Shown here piece by piece: positions 6,431 through 14,654 of a stretch of 64,000 bases of DNA. The stretch comes from Pelotomaculum sp. (lineage in GTDB: Bacteria > Bacillota > Desulfotomaculia > Desulfotomaculales > Pelotomaculaceae), in assembly GCA_018435055.1 (NCBI GenBank), contig JAHDOA010000020.1:1-64000 (forward strand), given 5' to 3'. Position 1 is the stretch's first letter; each line of letters begins with the position of its first letter. The translations under genes and the position numbers were made by a program. The notes under the pieces are model-generated. The model had not been told where the DNA came from. It worked only from the letters and a program-made list of their open reading frames with translations, and made no database searches.

Positions 6431-9328
6431 CTAAAATTTGCCGTAATCCACGTCATCCAATGATATGATATCTTTCGGGCTTACCTTATCGGCGAACGTT
6501 ATTGCGGCGGCGTCCGCCCTGTATTTCTGAGCGCCCCTGCCTTTGTTATGCGCCAGGTATGGTTTGCCCGTGTTCAAGGCTGCCGGCGTAAAAGCTGCAC
6601 CGGCGCCCTGTTTTTTCAACTTGAATTTGCCAAGCATCTGCATAACCATTTCAGCCTGGCTGGACATCTCTTCGCTGGCCGCGGCGAGTTCTTCCGAGCT
6701 GGCGGAGTTCTGCTGGGTAACCTGGTCCACCCGCTCCAGACCTTCGTTAATCTGGCCTATACCCTGGGCCTGCTCCTTGGAGGCAGACGCGATATCGCTG
6801 ATGAAGTCGGTTACCTTGCTGACCTCTACTACAATTTCTTCAAGGGCACTGGAGGTTTCCCCGGCAATCCTGGTGCCGTCTTCTGTTTTTTTGATCGAGT
6901 CTTCAATCATTTCGGCAGTTTCCTTTGCCGCCTTGGCACTGCGCTTGGCCAGGTTGCGCACTTCCTCGGCCACCACAGTAAATCCCTTGCCGTGCTTGCC
7001 GGCGCGGGCTGCTTCCACAGCGGCGTTTAACGCCAGCAAGTTGGTCTGAAAGGCTATTTCGTCAATGGCCTTGATAATTTTGGATATGTCGGCAGCCGAG
7101 TGACTAATTTCCTCCATAGCCTTGACCATATGGCCCATCTGCACGTTGCCTTTCTCGGCGTTGGACCTGGCCTCGCCGGCCAGCTGGTTGGCATGGACCG
7201 CGTTTTCAGCGTTCTGCCTGGTCTGGCTGCTCATTTGATGCATGGACGAGGCGATCTCATCCATCGTGCTGGCGGATTCCGCGGCGCCCTGCGACAGGGA
7301 CTGGCTGGAATCCGACACCTGCCGGGCCCCCGTGCTGACCTGCTCTATGGCAGCGGCAATCTGTCCCAGAGTTACGTTCAGTCCTTCAATCGTTGTGTTC
7401 AGAGCGTCTTTAATAATTGCGTAATCACCCTTGAAATTGCCCGTTACAGCTACGTCCAGGTTGCCCCTGGCTACCTCCTGCAGGCACCGGACAGCCTCTT
7501 TCTTGATAATATCGTTAAGCGCCTCCAGGGAGGTGTTCAACGCTTCCTTGATAATCGCGTGATCACCCTGGTAAATCCCCGTCATCCTGACGTCCAGGTT
7601 GCCTTCAGCCATTTCTTTAAGACAGCCGGCCGCTTCGTTAATCGGGTTTATTACCGCGTCCATCATATTGTTGATGCCCTCAATAACCTTGCGATATTCA
7701 CCCAAATGCTTTGCGGTGTCAGCACGGGTTTCGAGCCTGCCGTCCGCTGCGGCTGTAACCAGCATGTTGCTATCGTACACCAGTTCCAAAATAGCTTCGT
7801 GCATGCGGATCAGGCTTGGTATCAGTTCGTCATGATCACACCTGCGCCCAATTTTTTTGAGCTCCTCAATTTCACCGAGATCGCCCCTGGATACCCTGGT
7901 TACGATTGCTGTGACTCTTTCAACCCTGGTGTGGACCTGGTTAAGCGCTACCTTGAGGTCATGCCAGACACCCGTATACTCACTATCTACGATTTTGCTC
8001 AGATCGTTGAGCGCCATCAGGGCAAGGACGTCCATAAACTCTTTGACCGGCGCCGCCACAGCCTCCATCAGGCCGTTCATGCCTTCCATCAGCCTGCGGA
8101 ATTCGCCGTTGTAGCGACCGGCGTCAGCCAGCGTGTCCAGTTCGCCCGATGCGGCGTCTGCAGCCATTCTTTCCACATCACCAACCAGGGCCTGGATAGT
8201 CTCCATCATTTTAATTAAGGAAGGCATTAACTCGTCCTGCTCGCTCCTGCGGCCAATCTTATTCAGGACGGCCAGGGGGCTGAAATCTCCATTGCTGACT
8301 TTAGTAACCGCTTCTACAATATCAGTAAATCTTTCTACTGTAGTGTTGGTGGCGCTTCTCATCTCCTCCCAGACGCCGCTGAAACTCTTTTCAATCTTAT
8401 GGCTAAAATCATCGACGTCTATCCGCTGCATTACCTTAATCAGCTCATTTGCCGGTTCAGCCACTGCGTCCATCATATTGTTCAGGTCACCAGCCAACCT
8501 GCCCCAGTCGCCGCTAAACGCCGCCGCGTCACAACGCGCATCCAGTCTTCCTTCCTTGACTGCCTGAACCATGTTGTTGGTTTCATTAATCAATCTCAGC
8601 AGGGTATCCCTGATCTGGTCCGCCTTTTGGCTGGCGAATCCTCCCCTGCCCGGCAGCCTGTCCATGATCGTGGAGAAATCACCTTCCGCATAAGACACAA
8701 TCGCTTTTAGTAGTTTAGTCATATTCCTGACGTGCGTTTTACCCACCTTGTTGGCATCCGCAACAATATCCCGGTAAACCCCTGTAAAGCCCTCTTCAGA
8801 GATATAAAAGTCAATGGCGCCCTCGTTATGGGATTCGTACAGTTTCTTTACCCCGCCTACAACATTGCTGATACTGTCGATACAGGCGTTCAAATTTCTT
8901 TTGATCTCTTCATAGTCCCCGTTGTAGCTCTCAGTAATCTTTGGTGGAATATCACCTTTACTGATTCTGTCAACATGATCCGCCACCACATTTAGCGGAT
9001 TGACTACAGCGTCAAGGGTTGCGTTCATCTCCTGGATAACTTGCTGGAATTCCGCGTCTACCTTGCTTTCATCGCCCCTTGCGTCCAACCGGCCCTCCCT
9101 GATAGCGCCTGCCAGCTGTTTGCTTTCAGCCAGCAGCGAATCAAGAGAGCTTTTTACAGACTTGATAGTAATGAAACTTAGAACACCTCCTGCTAACATA
9201 GAAACGGCATAAAAAATAATATTGCCTGTCGTGTTTTTTGAGATACTTGCCACAAAACCTGCCATAACGAGTAATAATAGTAGAATTGCCAAACACGCTG
9301 CGATCCTGCTTCCAATCCCCGGTTTCAT
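6431..9328 (-). CDS. Methyl-accepting chemotaxis protein with tandem HAMP-like modules and no sensor domain
   Basis: 965 residues. Two membrane helices (about 9-28 and 35-55) are separated by only a few residues, so there is no extracellular ligand domain. From about 60 to 630 run about a dozen HAMP-like half modules recognisable by recurring EGRLDAR, KGDIPPK, EGDFSTI, NGDFSP, SGELDTL, RGDLGEI, EGNLDVR and RGNLDVA. The cytoplasmic signalling domain follows (about 640-880) with the conserved hairpin tip DEIAFQTNLLALNAAVEAAR, which contacts CheA and CheW. There is no CheR-docking pentapeptide at the end. Start ATG 9328 follows AAAGGGGGC. It occupies the place where divIC would follow yabQ in Bacillus. 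It probably senses an internal or membrane signal; the ligand is unknown. Confidence 0.92.
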   Translation of the reverse strand: MKPGIGSRIAACLAILLLLLVMAGFVASISKNTTGNIIFYAVSMLAGGVLSFITIKSVKSSLDSLLAESKQLAGAIREGRLDARGDESKVDAEFQQVIQEMNATLDAVVNPLNVVADHVDRISKGDIPPKITESYNGDYEEIKRNLNACIDSISNVVGGVKKLYESHNEGAIDFYISEEGFTGVYRDIVADANKVGKTHVRNMTKLLKAIVSYAEGDFSTIMDRLPGRGGFASQKADQIRDTLLRLINETNNMVQAVKEGRLDARCDAAAFSGDWGRLAGDLNNMMDAVAEPANELIKVMQRIDVDDFSHKIEKSFSGVWEEMRSATNTTVERFTDIVEAVTKVSNGDFSPLAVLNKIGRRSEQDELMPSLIKMMETIQALVGDVERMAADAASGELDTLADAGRYNGEFRRLMEGMNGLMEAVAAPVKEFMDVLALMALNDLSKIVDSEYTGVWHDLKVALNQVHTRVERVTAIVTRVSRGDLGEIEELKKIGRRCDHDELIPSLIRMHEAILELVYDSNMLVTAAADGRLETRADTAKHLGEYRKVIEGINNMMDAVINPINEAAGCLKEMAEGNLDVRMTGIYQGDHAIIKEALNTSLEALNDIIKKEAVRCLQEVARGNLDVAVTGNFKGDYAIIKDALNTTIEGLNVTLGQIAAAIEQVSTGARQVSDSSQSLSQGAAESASTMDEIASSMHQMSSQTRQNAENAVHANQLAGEARSNAEKGNVQMGHMVKAMEEISHSAADISKIIKAIDEIAFQTNLLALNAAVEAARAGKHGKGFTVVAEEVRNLAKRSAKAAKETAEMIEDSIKKTEDGTRIAGETSSALEEIVVEVSKVTDFISDIASASKEQAQGIGQINEGLERVDQVTQQNSASSEELAAASEEMSSQAEMVMQMLGKFKLKKQGAGAAFTPAALNTGKPYLAHNKGRGAQKYRADAAAITFADKVSPKDIISLDDVDYGKF

Positions 9329-9484
9329 TTTCTTGCCCCCTTTAAAAGTAAGTAAAAGTAATTAGGTCCAGGCCATTACTTTTTCCCCTATATGTTTTTT
9401 CGCTTATTTTCACCTGCCGCATTAATAGTGAATAATAATAAAACCTATTAACAAAACCGGGTTAATACAGGAAAAGTTTTCGCT

Positions 9485-10039
9485 CTATTGCTTTGGTTTC
9501 CGCCAAAAAGCAAGGCGGGACAGTCCAGGTCTAACCGCGCCGGCACTGCGTTTAACAACCCCGCCGGCGAGGTTTTTGCCTGCCGCTTTCAGCCTGCGGC
9601 TGAGCTTTCCAGAGACCAGCCTGCAGTAGTGAAACGGGTAGGTAATTAACATGATCACAAAACGAAAAGGAGCAAGGACAGCGTTCCATATATATGACAT
9701 AATCAACACGAAATAATGCCACAGCTTGTAAAGTATATAAAACTTTATCCCGATCAGGCGGCTCACGGGTTTGCTGAACAAGTAAAAATATAGCAGCGCT
9801 CCCAGGCCGAGTCCCAGGAAAACGTACATCCGCAGTTCACCCCAGTTAGCCTTGAGCAGCAGCGCAAACACCACAACTGTCGTGGCCAGCCAGAAGATCA
9901 GATCACCCAGGAAGACGCCGGCTTTTTTCAGCTTGAATGCCCGCCTGACTGCACGGTAATAGTCATAGCCAAAAGCGGCTATTATTCCTATGCCGATGGT
10001 CATAAAAAAAGCGCGCGCCTGGCTCAACATTGATTCCAA
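9485..10039 (-). CDS. yabQ: Spore cortex biosynthesis protein YabQ
   Basis: 184-residue membrane protein needed for spore cortex formation in Bacillus and located in the outer forespore membrane. Several hydrophobic helices are seen (FFMTIGIGIIAAFGYDYY, then a pair at about 45-90 and one or two more at about 100-135), followed by a long basic tail rich in Lys/Arg. The FYDxxR-like segment YDYYRAVRRAFKLKK is typical. It starts at TTG 10039, with GGGAGGGAG about eight bases upstream. It follows yabP as in Bacillus, but a terminator-like hairpin separates the two genes. Confidence 0.88.
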   Translation of the reverse strand: MESMLSQARAFFMTIGIGIIAAFGYDYYRAVRRAFKLKKAGVFLGDLIFWLATTVVVFALLLKANWGELRMYVFLGLGLGALLYFYLFSKPVSRLIGIKFYILYKLWHYFVLIMSYIWNAVLAPFRFVIMLITYPFHYCRLVSGKLSRRLKAAGKNLAGGVVKRSAGAVRPGLSRLAFWRKPKQ

Positions 10040-10060
10040 AAAGGCTCCCTCCCTGTTAAA

Positions 10061-10080
10061 AAAAGCGCGTTAACGCGCTC
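10061..10080 (-). terminator. Hairpin with T-run between yabP and yabQ
   Basis: On the minus strand AGCGCG-TTAA-CGCGCT is followed by seven T. It lies between the yabP stop and the yabQ ribosome-binding site, so it may partly attenuate yabQ or mark a processed end. Confidence 0.6.
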
Positions 10081-10097
10081 TCTTTCTATAAATTTTG

Positions 10098-10370
10098 CTA
10101 TTTGAACATTCTTTTCAGTATACCCTTACCCGCGCCTTTTGTCCTGTTCTCCACGTACTGAAACGAGTTGAAATTTCCTTCCGCGGTCAGGCCGCCGGTG
10201 TCCTTGCTGAGTTGGGTTATATGCAGCCCTTCGCCTTTTAAAATAAGGGCGCCCATATTGGTCTCCAGGACTATCTCGGTCTCATCAAAGCTGACTACCT
10301 GTATAACTCCTTCCATAACAAGCTGCCTGCGCCCGTAAATGGCCACGCTATGCCGCTGCTTCTCCTCCAT
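10098..10370 (-). CDS. yabP: Sporulation protein YabP
   Basis: 90-residue YabP-family protein, required for cortex formation with YabQ in Bacillus. Seen: RQLVMEGVIQVVSFDETEIVLETNMGALILKGEGLHI, read here as two blocks (MEGVIQVVSFDE and ETNMGALILKGEGLHI), the family's beta-rich core. The ATG at 10370 is chosen because GGGGAG precedes it by about eight bases; the GTG at 10379 would overlap that site. Neighbours are spoIID upstream and yabQ downstream. Confidence 0.88.
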   Translation of the reverse strand: MEEKQRHSVAIYGRRQLVMEGVIQVVSFDETEIVLETNMGALILKGEGLHITQLSKDTGGLTAEGNFNSFQYVENRTKGAGKGILKRMFK

Positions 10371-10526
10371 GCCGGTCACTCCCCCCAGTGATTGTCCTGA
10401 ATTAATTCATCATATGCCGGACGGATTAAAATATGACAGAAAAATGGCGACCCCATTTATGAGGCCGCCAGGTTGCCGGCAAAGTGACGATAGTATTCAT
10501 TCCGCTAATATCGTCAGTTTCTGTTG

Positions 10527-11474
10527 TTAATTCCACTGTTTTTCGATGGCAATATCTTTAAAATAAAAATTGATGATGTCTTCCGGGGATTTACCCTGTT
10601 CCGCCATGAGCCGGGCGCCCCACTGGCACATGCCCACCCCGTGCCCGAAGCCTTTGCCGGTCAAGACCAGCTGCCCTCCTTCGACCCTGACATCGGAAAG
10701 GAGCATTGAGCGCACCTTTTCACTGCCCAGAGCCAGCCGTAAGGAAGGACCGCCCAACGTTACCCCACCCAGCTTGATCTGCTCCGCCCTGCCTGAAGGA
10801 CCCTTTTTTTCGACAGCCGCTGTGGTAATCTGGCCGGTATCCTTGCCGGCCCTGTCCCGCACGGCTGACCTGACCTGCGCCACAGGTATCCTGGCCTCCC
10901 ATGCTTTGTTTTTTGGTTCGGTTATGGACAGACAGCCGTCCTGCGCTCCCCCTTTGATATAAGGGGTAGGTTCCTTGGTGTAGGCCAGGCCTTCTTCCGC
11001 GGTGGCTGAGACGCCGCCGTCACAGGCGGAGAACCAGGCGTGAATATAGTTGCCGCCGTAGGTGACAACCTCGCCCCTGGTCGCTTCCACCGCCTTGCGG
11101 ACGTTGTCATTAATTTTCGCCGGATCGTAGGCCTGGGATTCCTCTACGCTGGTGGACACATCGGCGCCATGCAGCTGCTTTACCCGGCCGGACTTTATGT
11201 TTTCCATGGCGAAGGTTCTGGCCAGAATAGCCTGTGCCGCCAGTGCGTTAACCGGCCATTTGGTATCCATTTCCGCGGCCACAACTCCCTGCACATATTC
11301 TTCAATTTTAATATTTTTCTTCTGGCCGGTTTTGTTGTCATACAGGGAAATGACCGGCTCCTCCTGCATCGCTGGCGGCGCAATCTTCGGCGCCGGTTTT
11401 CTGCCGCAGCCTGCGGCGCAATACAGCAAAGCCAGACAGAGCATTATAATTAGCGCTATTGTTCGCCGTAACAC
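10527..11474 (-). CDS. spoIID: SpoIID/LytB-domain lytic transglycosylase-like protein
   Basis: 315 residues. SpoIID cuts glycan strands of peptidoglycan during engulfment with SpoIIM and SpoIIP. N-terminal hydrophobic segment ending in YCAAGC looks like a lipoprotein signal. The SpoIID domain shows EEYVQGVVAAEMDTKWP with the catalytic-type Glu, ALAAQAILARTFA, AWFSACDGG and the closing GKGFGHGVGMCQWGA. It starts at GTG 11474, whose ribosome-binding AGGAGGGG lies in the 3' arm of a hairpin. It sits inside the yabP/rqcP/mazG cluster rather than next to murA/spoIIQ, so it may be a paralogue of the main engulfment SpoIID. Confidence 0.85.
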   Translation of the reverse strand: MLRRTIALIIMLCLALLYCAAGCGRKPAPKIAPPAMQEEPVISLYDNKTGQKKNIKIEEYVQGVVAAEMDTKWPVNALAAQAILARTFAMENIKSGRVKQLHGADVSTSVEESQAYDPAKINDNVRKAVEATRGEVVTYGGNYIHAWFSACDGGVSATAEEGLAYTKEPTPYIKGGAQDGCLSITEPKNKAWEARIPVAQVRSAVRDRAGKDTGQITTAAVEKKGPSGRAEQIKLGGVTLGGPSLRLALGSEKVRSMLLSDVRVEGGQLVLTGKGFGHGVGMCQWGARLMAEQGKSPEDIINFYFKDIAIEKQWN

Positions 11475-11477
11475 AAA

Positions 11478-11520
11478 AACCCCTCCTGTTTTTTCTTTTT
11501 ATTTTTGTCAGGAGGGGGGG
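11478..11520 (-). promoter_or_regulatory. Terminator-like hairpin overlapping the spoIID ribosome-binding site
   Basis: On the minus strand CCCCTCCTG (plus 11511-11519 region) can pair with CAGGAGGGG (plus 11480-11488), followed by TTTTTGTG. The 3' arm contains the AGGAGG of spoIID and the GTG start falls in the T-run, so the same structure could terminate rqcP transcripts or hide the spoIID start. Confidence 0.55.
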
Positions 11521-11523
11521 TTA

Positions 11524-11793
11524 TTATGTAGCTATATCTTCAATCATTCGATACAGTTCGGCGGCCAATTTGGCTGGCACATTATCCTTGACAGAAACGA
11601 CCTCCAGCGCTATTTTTCTGCTGCCGAAATCAATACCGACAATATCACCTGGTTTAATATCGGCGCCTGCCTTGGCAACTCTCCCGTTTACCTCTACCTG
11701 TCCGCGGTCACAAATCTCTTTTGCCAGAGTCCGCCTTTTAATCACCCGTGATACCTTTAAGAATTTGTCCAGCCGCAAACCAGACGCCACCAT
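11524..11793 (-). CDS. rqcP: RqcP (YabO), S4-domain ribosome quality-control factor
   Basis: 89-residue protein made almost only of an S4 RNA-binding domain: LRLDKFLKVSRVIKRRTLAKE, split here as RLDKFLKVSRVIKRR and the following ICDRGQVEVNGRVAKAG, then KPGDIVGIDF. RqcP works with RqcH to add Ala tails to nascent chains on stalled 50S subunits. The length and the place between hup and the sporulation genes match Bacillus yabO. Confidence 0.92.
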   Translation of the reverse strand: MVASGLRLDKFLKVSRVIKRRTLAKEICDRGQVEVNGRVAKAGADIKPGDIVGIDFGSRKIALEVVSVKDNVPAKLAAELYRMIEDIAT

Positions 11794-11839
11794 CCTTTAT
11801 TTCTAAAAAATTTGCAATCTGATTAGGGCACGGTACTGA

Positions 11840-12115
11840 TTACTTGATCACCGCTTCTCTGAGTGATTTGCCGGCCTTGAAAACAGGAACCCTGGCTGCG
11901 GCAATACTGATTTCTTCGCCTGTCTGTGGATTCCTTCCCTTGCGCGCTGCCCTTTCTCTGATTTCAAAGGTACCGAAGCCTACCAGCTGGACCTTGTCAC
12001 CCTTCCCTAATGCTTTGCCAATAGCCCCTAAAACAGCGTTTACAGCTTTTTCAGAATCCTTTTTGGATAACTCAGCTTGTTCAGCAACACTAGAAATTAA
12101 CTCAGCCTTATTCAT
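11840..12115 (-). CDS. hup: HU-family DNA-binding protein
   Basis: 91 residues, full length. Histone-like protein that bends DNA as a dimer. Seen: [44 protein letters not shown] in two pieces ([28 protein letters not shown]) and [14 protein letters not shown], all as in HBsu. It is insertion-like relative to the Bacillus order, where hbs is elsewhere, but hup next to mazG is usual in clostridial genomes. Confidence 0.96.
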   Translation of the reverse strand: MNKAELISSVAEQAELSKKDSEKAVNAVLGAIGKALGKGDKVQLVGFGTFEIRERAARKGRNPQTGEEISIAAARVPVFKAGKSLREAVIK

Positions 12116-12199
12116 ACGACCCCTCCTTTAATGAAAAGAAATGTTAATCCCAACTATTCGCGAAAATTCTTGCAGATCCTTCCCGCATGTAAATGTTTC

Positions 12200-13798
12200 C
12201 TATATTTTTTCTAGTTTTTTTGCGTCTTCCCACCATTTGTCCAGCTCAGAAAGGCTAAATGACAATAAATCCCTGCCGGAAAGCCTGGCCATTTTCTCGA
12301 CATAGTTAAAGCGCCTGGTAAATTTCACAGAGGTTCCGGTTAGGGCTGATTCCGGTTCAACACCAAGGAGCCTGGCCAGATTTACTATTGAAAACAGCAC
12401 ATCCCCCAACTCATTTTCTATTTTAACCGGATCCCCTGTAATAATTACTGTTTCAAGCTCGCTCATCTCCTCATGGACTTTTTCCAGGGCGCCCCGGTAA
12501 TCCGGCCAGTCAAAGCCGGCGCCGGCGGCCTTTTCCTGCAGCTTTGCCGCTCTCAGCAGCGCGGGGAAGCATTGCGACACTCCAGCCAGGATACTCGCGG
12601 GTTCGTCCCCCGCCCTTTCTTCCGCTTTTATCTTTTCCCAGTTCACCAGGACTTCACTGCTGTCCCGCACGTTAACGCAGCCAAAAACATGAGGGTGACG
12701 GCGGATCATTTTTTCTGAGATCCCAGCCACAACATTATTCATGTCAAAATCCTGATTTTCAGCGGCTATCTGGGCGTGAAAGACAATTTGTAGTAATAAG
12801 TCTCCCAATTCTTCACATATTTTATACGTATCACCCTCGTCTATGGCTTCTAAAACTTCGTATGTTTCCTCGATCAGGTAGCGTCTCAGGCTGCGTTGGT
12901 CCTGCTCCCGGTCCCAGGGGCAGCCGTTTTCACCGCGCAGCCGCGCCAAAATCTCAACCAGCGGGTCAAGGGGATAGCGGCAGGCCTGATTCTTAGATTC
13001 AGTACCGGCGCTAAATATACCGCTTTCATCTTCATATATCTGCATGACGACCGGCGCATCTGTTTCACCGGGGTCTAACTCCGCAACGCCGGCCTGTTTC
13101 AAGGCCAGGGTTTGATCAACCAGTGCCGGCACGTAAAGGCTGGTCAGATGATCCAGCCAGGACAGCCGGTCCAGTTCAAAAAGCGATATGGTTTGTATCC
13201 TTTCCTCACCGGGAATACCGGCGCCCTTTATCACTGTAACCTGGTGTTCCGGAGGATAAATGTCAAGCAGCGATATTTTTATATCTGCGGCCACCAGCCG
13301 GCTGTAAACCTGTGTTATAACAGCGGGCAGGCCGGCCAGGGGCGGCCTCTCGTCAAGCCTGAGGCCGTCAACTACCTGCAACCCGGCGCCCGGATCAAGC
13401 CGGAGCGCCGCAAAGAGTGAGTCCAGAAAACTTACAGCCGGGAGAATTTCAATATTGATGCCCGCCGATTCCGCCATCGCGATGATCAGGCGCACTGACT
13501 CCTCCGCCACCAGGGGGTGTCCGGGCACGGCATACAGGACTTCGCCTTTTTGCGAATCGGCCAGCACCTCGGCGGCGATCCTGTTGTAAACCCTCTGGAA
13601 GTCCGGCTCCTCCTCGTAGAGATAATCAAAGGTAGTAAAGGTGATCCCGGCCTGCTGCAGCCATTCTGCCACAGGATGTACGCAGGTGCGCAGCAAAACG
13701 CGCGGGGAAGATTTCAGGGACTCCCAGACGCCAAGGGTAATGCCGCCGGGCGCCCCGGGACCCAGGCCGGCAATGGTTATCTTAGCATGAGAAGGCAT
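12200..13798 (-). CDS. yabN: Tetrapyrrole methylase-like / MazG fusion (YabN)
   Basis: 532-residue fusion. Residues 1 to about 225 form a SAM-dependent tetrapyrrole (corrin/porphyrin) methylase-like domain opening with ITIAGLGPGAPGGIT and including VLYAVPGHPLVAEESV. From about 255 on there are two MazG nucleotide pyrophosphohydrolase units: ENGCPWDREQDQRSLRRYL, EETYEVLEAID and EELGDLLLQIVFHAQIA, then a second EELSELE-type helix and ENELGDVLFSIVNLARL. The EExxE and ExxD residues bind Mg. MazG removes non-canonical NTPs; the methylase-like half has no settled role. ATG 13798 follows AAAGGAG. It heads the gene run to hup, rqcP and spoIID. Confidence 0.92.
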   Translation of the reverse strand: MPSHAKITIAGLGPGAPGGITLGVWESLKSSPRVLLRTCVHPVAEWLQQAGITFTTFDYLYEEEPDFQRVYNRIAAEVLADSQKGEVLYAVPGHPLVAEESVRLIIAMAESAGINIEILPAVSFLDSLFAALRLDPGAGLQVVDGLRLDERPPLAGLPAVITQVYSRLVAADIKISLLDIYPPEHQVTVIKGAGIPGEERIQTISLFELDRLSWLDHLTSLYVPALVDQTLALKQAGVAELDPGETDAPVVMQIYEDESGIFSAGTESKNQACRYPLDPLVEILARLRGENGCPWDREQDQRSLRRYLIEETYEVLEAIDEGDTYKICEELGDLLLQIVFHAQIAAENQDFDMNNVVAGISEKMIRRHPHVFGCVNVRDSSEVLVNWEKIKAEERAGDEPASILAGVSQCFPALLRAAKLQEKAAGAGFDWPDYRGALEKVHEEMSELETVIITGDPVKIENELGDVLFSIVNLARLLGVEPESALTGTSVKFTRRFNYVEKMARLSGRDLLSFSLSELDKWWEDAKKLEKI

Positions 13799-13930
13799 AC
13801 CGCGTCTCCTTTCATGTTTACAGTTGAATATGGGATATGCTACATATTATCACAATTTAGAAGCTGTGTCCTTATATCTGGAGCGGCAAGTCATCTTTAT
13901 TGGAGTTCAGGCTTACGTTAGCCATACCAT

Positions 13931-13957
13931 AAAAAAAGCGGCCCTCAAGAGGCCACT
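13931..13957 (-). terminator. Terminator downstream of spoVT
   Basis: On the minus strand AGTGGCC (plus 13951-13957) pairs with GGCCGCT (plus 13937-13943) and is followed by seven T. It lies directly after the spoVT stop. Confidence 0.85.
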
Positions 13958-13962
13958 TAAAG

Positions 13963-14523
13963 TTATTGTTCCATTTGTTTGGCCAGAAAACCGGCTGCGG
14001 TCTCGGCCAGCTTTAGCTCCATTTCACCCATTTTTACTTCAGGTTCTTTTGATGCCAGTATTACTGCCCCGATTGGATCACCCTCGGAGATAATCGGCGC
14101 GATTACCTCGGAAGAAAATTTACATTCACCATCTTCAATGAGCAGGCACTCCCAGCAGGAGGCGTTTTCTCCCGGGTTATTGATAATTATAGCCTTGCGG
14201 TCCTCCATAACCTTTTCGATAGCATTACCTACCGGCTTATTCAAAAACTCTTTTTTCGGAGCGCCGGAAACAGCGATAATATTGTCCCGGTCCGCTATAC
14301 AGGCGATATGACCCAGAGCCTCATATAATGAATCGGCGTATTCTTTAGCAAATTCCCCCAGCTCACCGATGGGCGAATATTTTTTTAGGATTACTTCTCC
14401 TTCCCTGTCCACAAAAATTTCCAAGGGATCTCCTTCACGGATTCTGAGTGTTCTCCTGATTTCCTTAGGAATAACAACCCTGCCTAGATCGTCAATACGG
14501 CGTACTATGCCCGTGGCTTTCAT
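13963..14523 (-). CDS. spoVT: Stage V sporulation protein T (AbrB-type regulator)
   Basis: 186 residues, usual SpoVT length. N-terminal AbrB-like swapped-hairpin DNA-binding domain (MKATGIVRRIDDLGRVVIPK, then EIRRTLRIREGDPLEIF) and a C-terminal GAF-like domain (about 55-186) with ECLLIEDGECKFSSEVIAPI and GDPIGAVILAS. SpoVT tunes sigma-G dependent genes in the forespore. Own terminator at 13931. Located between prsA-like and yabN, as in the Bacillus mfd-spoVT-yabM-yabN order. Confidence 0.95.
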   Translation of the reverse strand: MKATGIVRRIDDLGRVVIPKEIRRTLRIREGDPLEIFVDREGEVILKKYSPIGELGEFAKEYADSLYEALGHIACIADRDNIIAVSGAPKKEFLNKPVGNAIEKVMEDRKAIIINNPGENASCWECLLIEDGECKFSSEVIAPIISEGDPIGAVILASKEPEVKMGEMELKLAETAAGFLAKQMEQ

Positions 14524-14654
14524 TAATTTACTCTTCCCTCCTTCTTGCTGATTTCACAAAACATTTCTAATGATAGTATATATCCGGAGGGAAACAGTTA
14601 TTCATTTTTTTCCAATCGTACTGAAATAATTTTCCGCTATCTCTGTGATTCTAA

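Noticed and set aside
7100-8218. A 372-codon plus-strand ORF inside the chemotaxis receptor gene
   Set aside because: It is antisense to the repetitive HAMP-like region and its translation mirrors the repeats; no ribosome-binding site and no family likeness.
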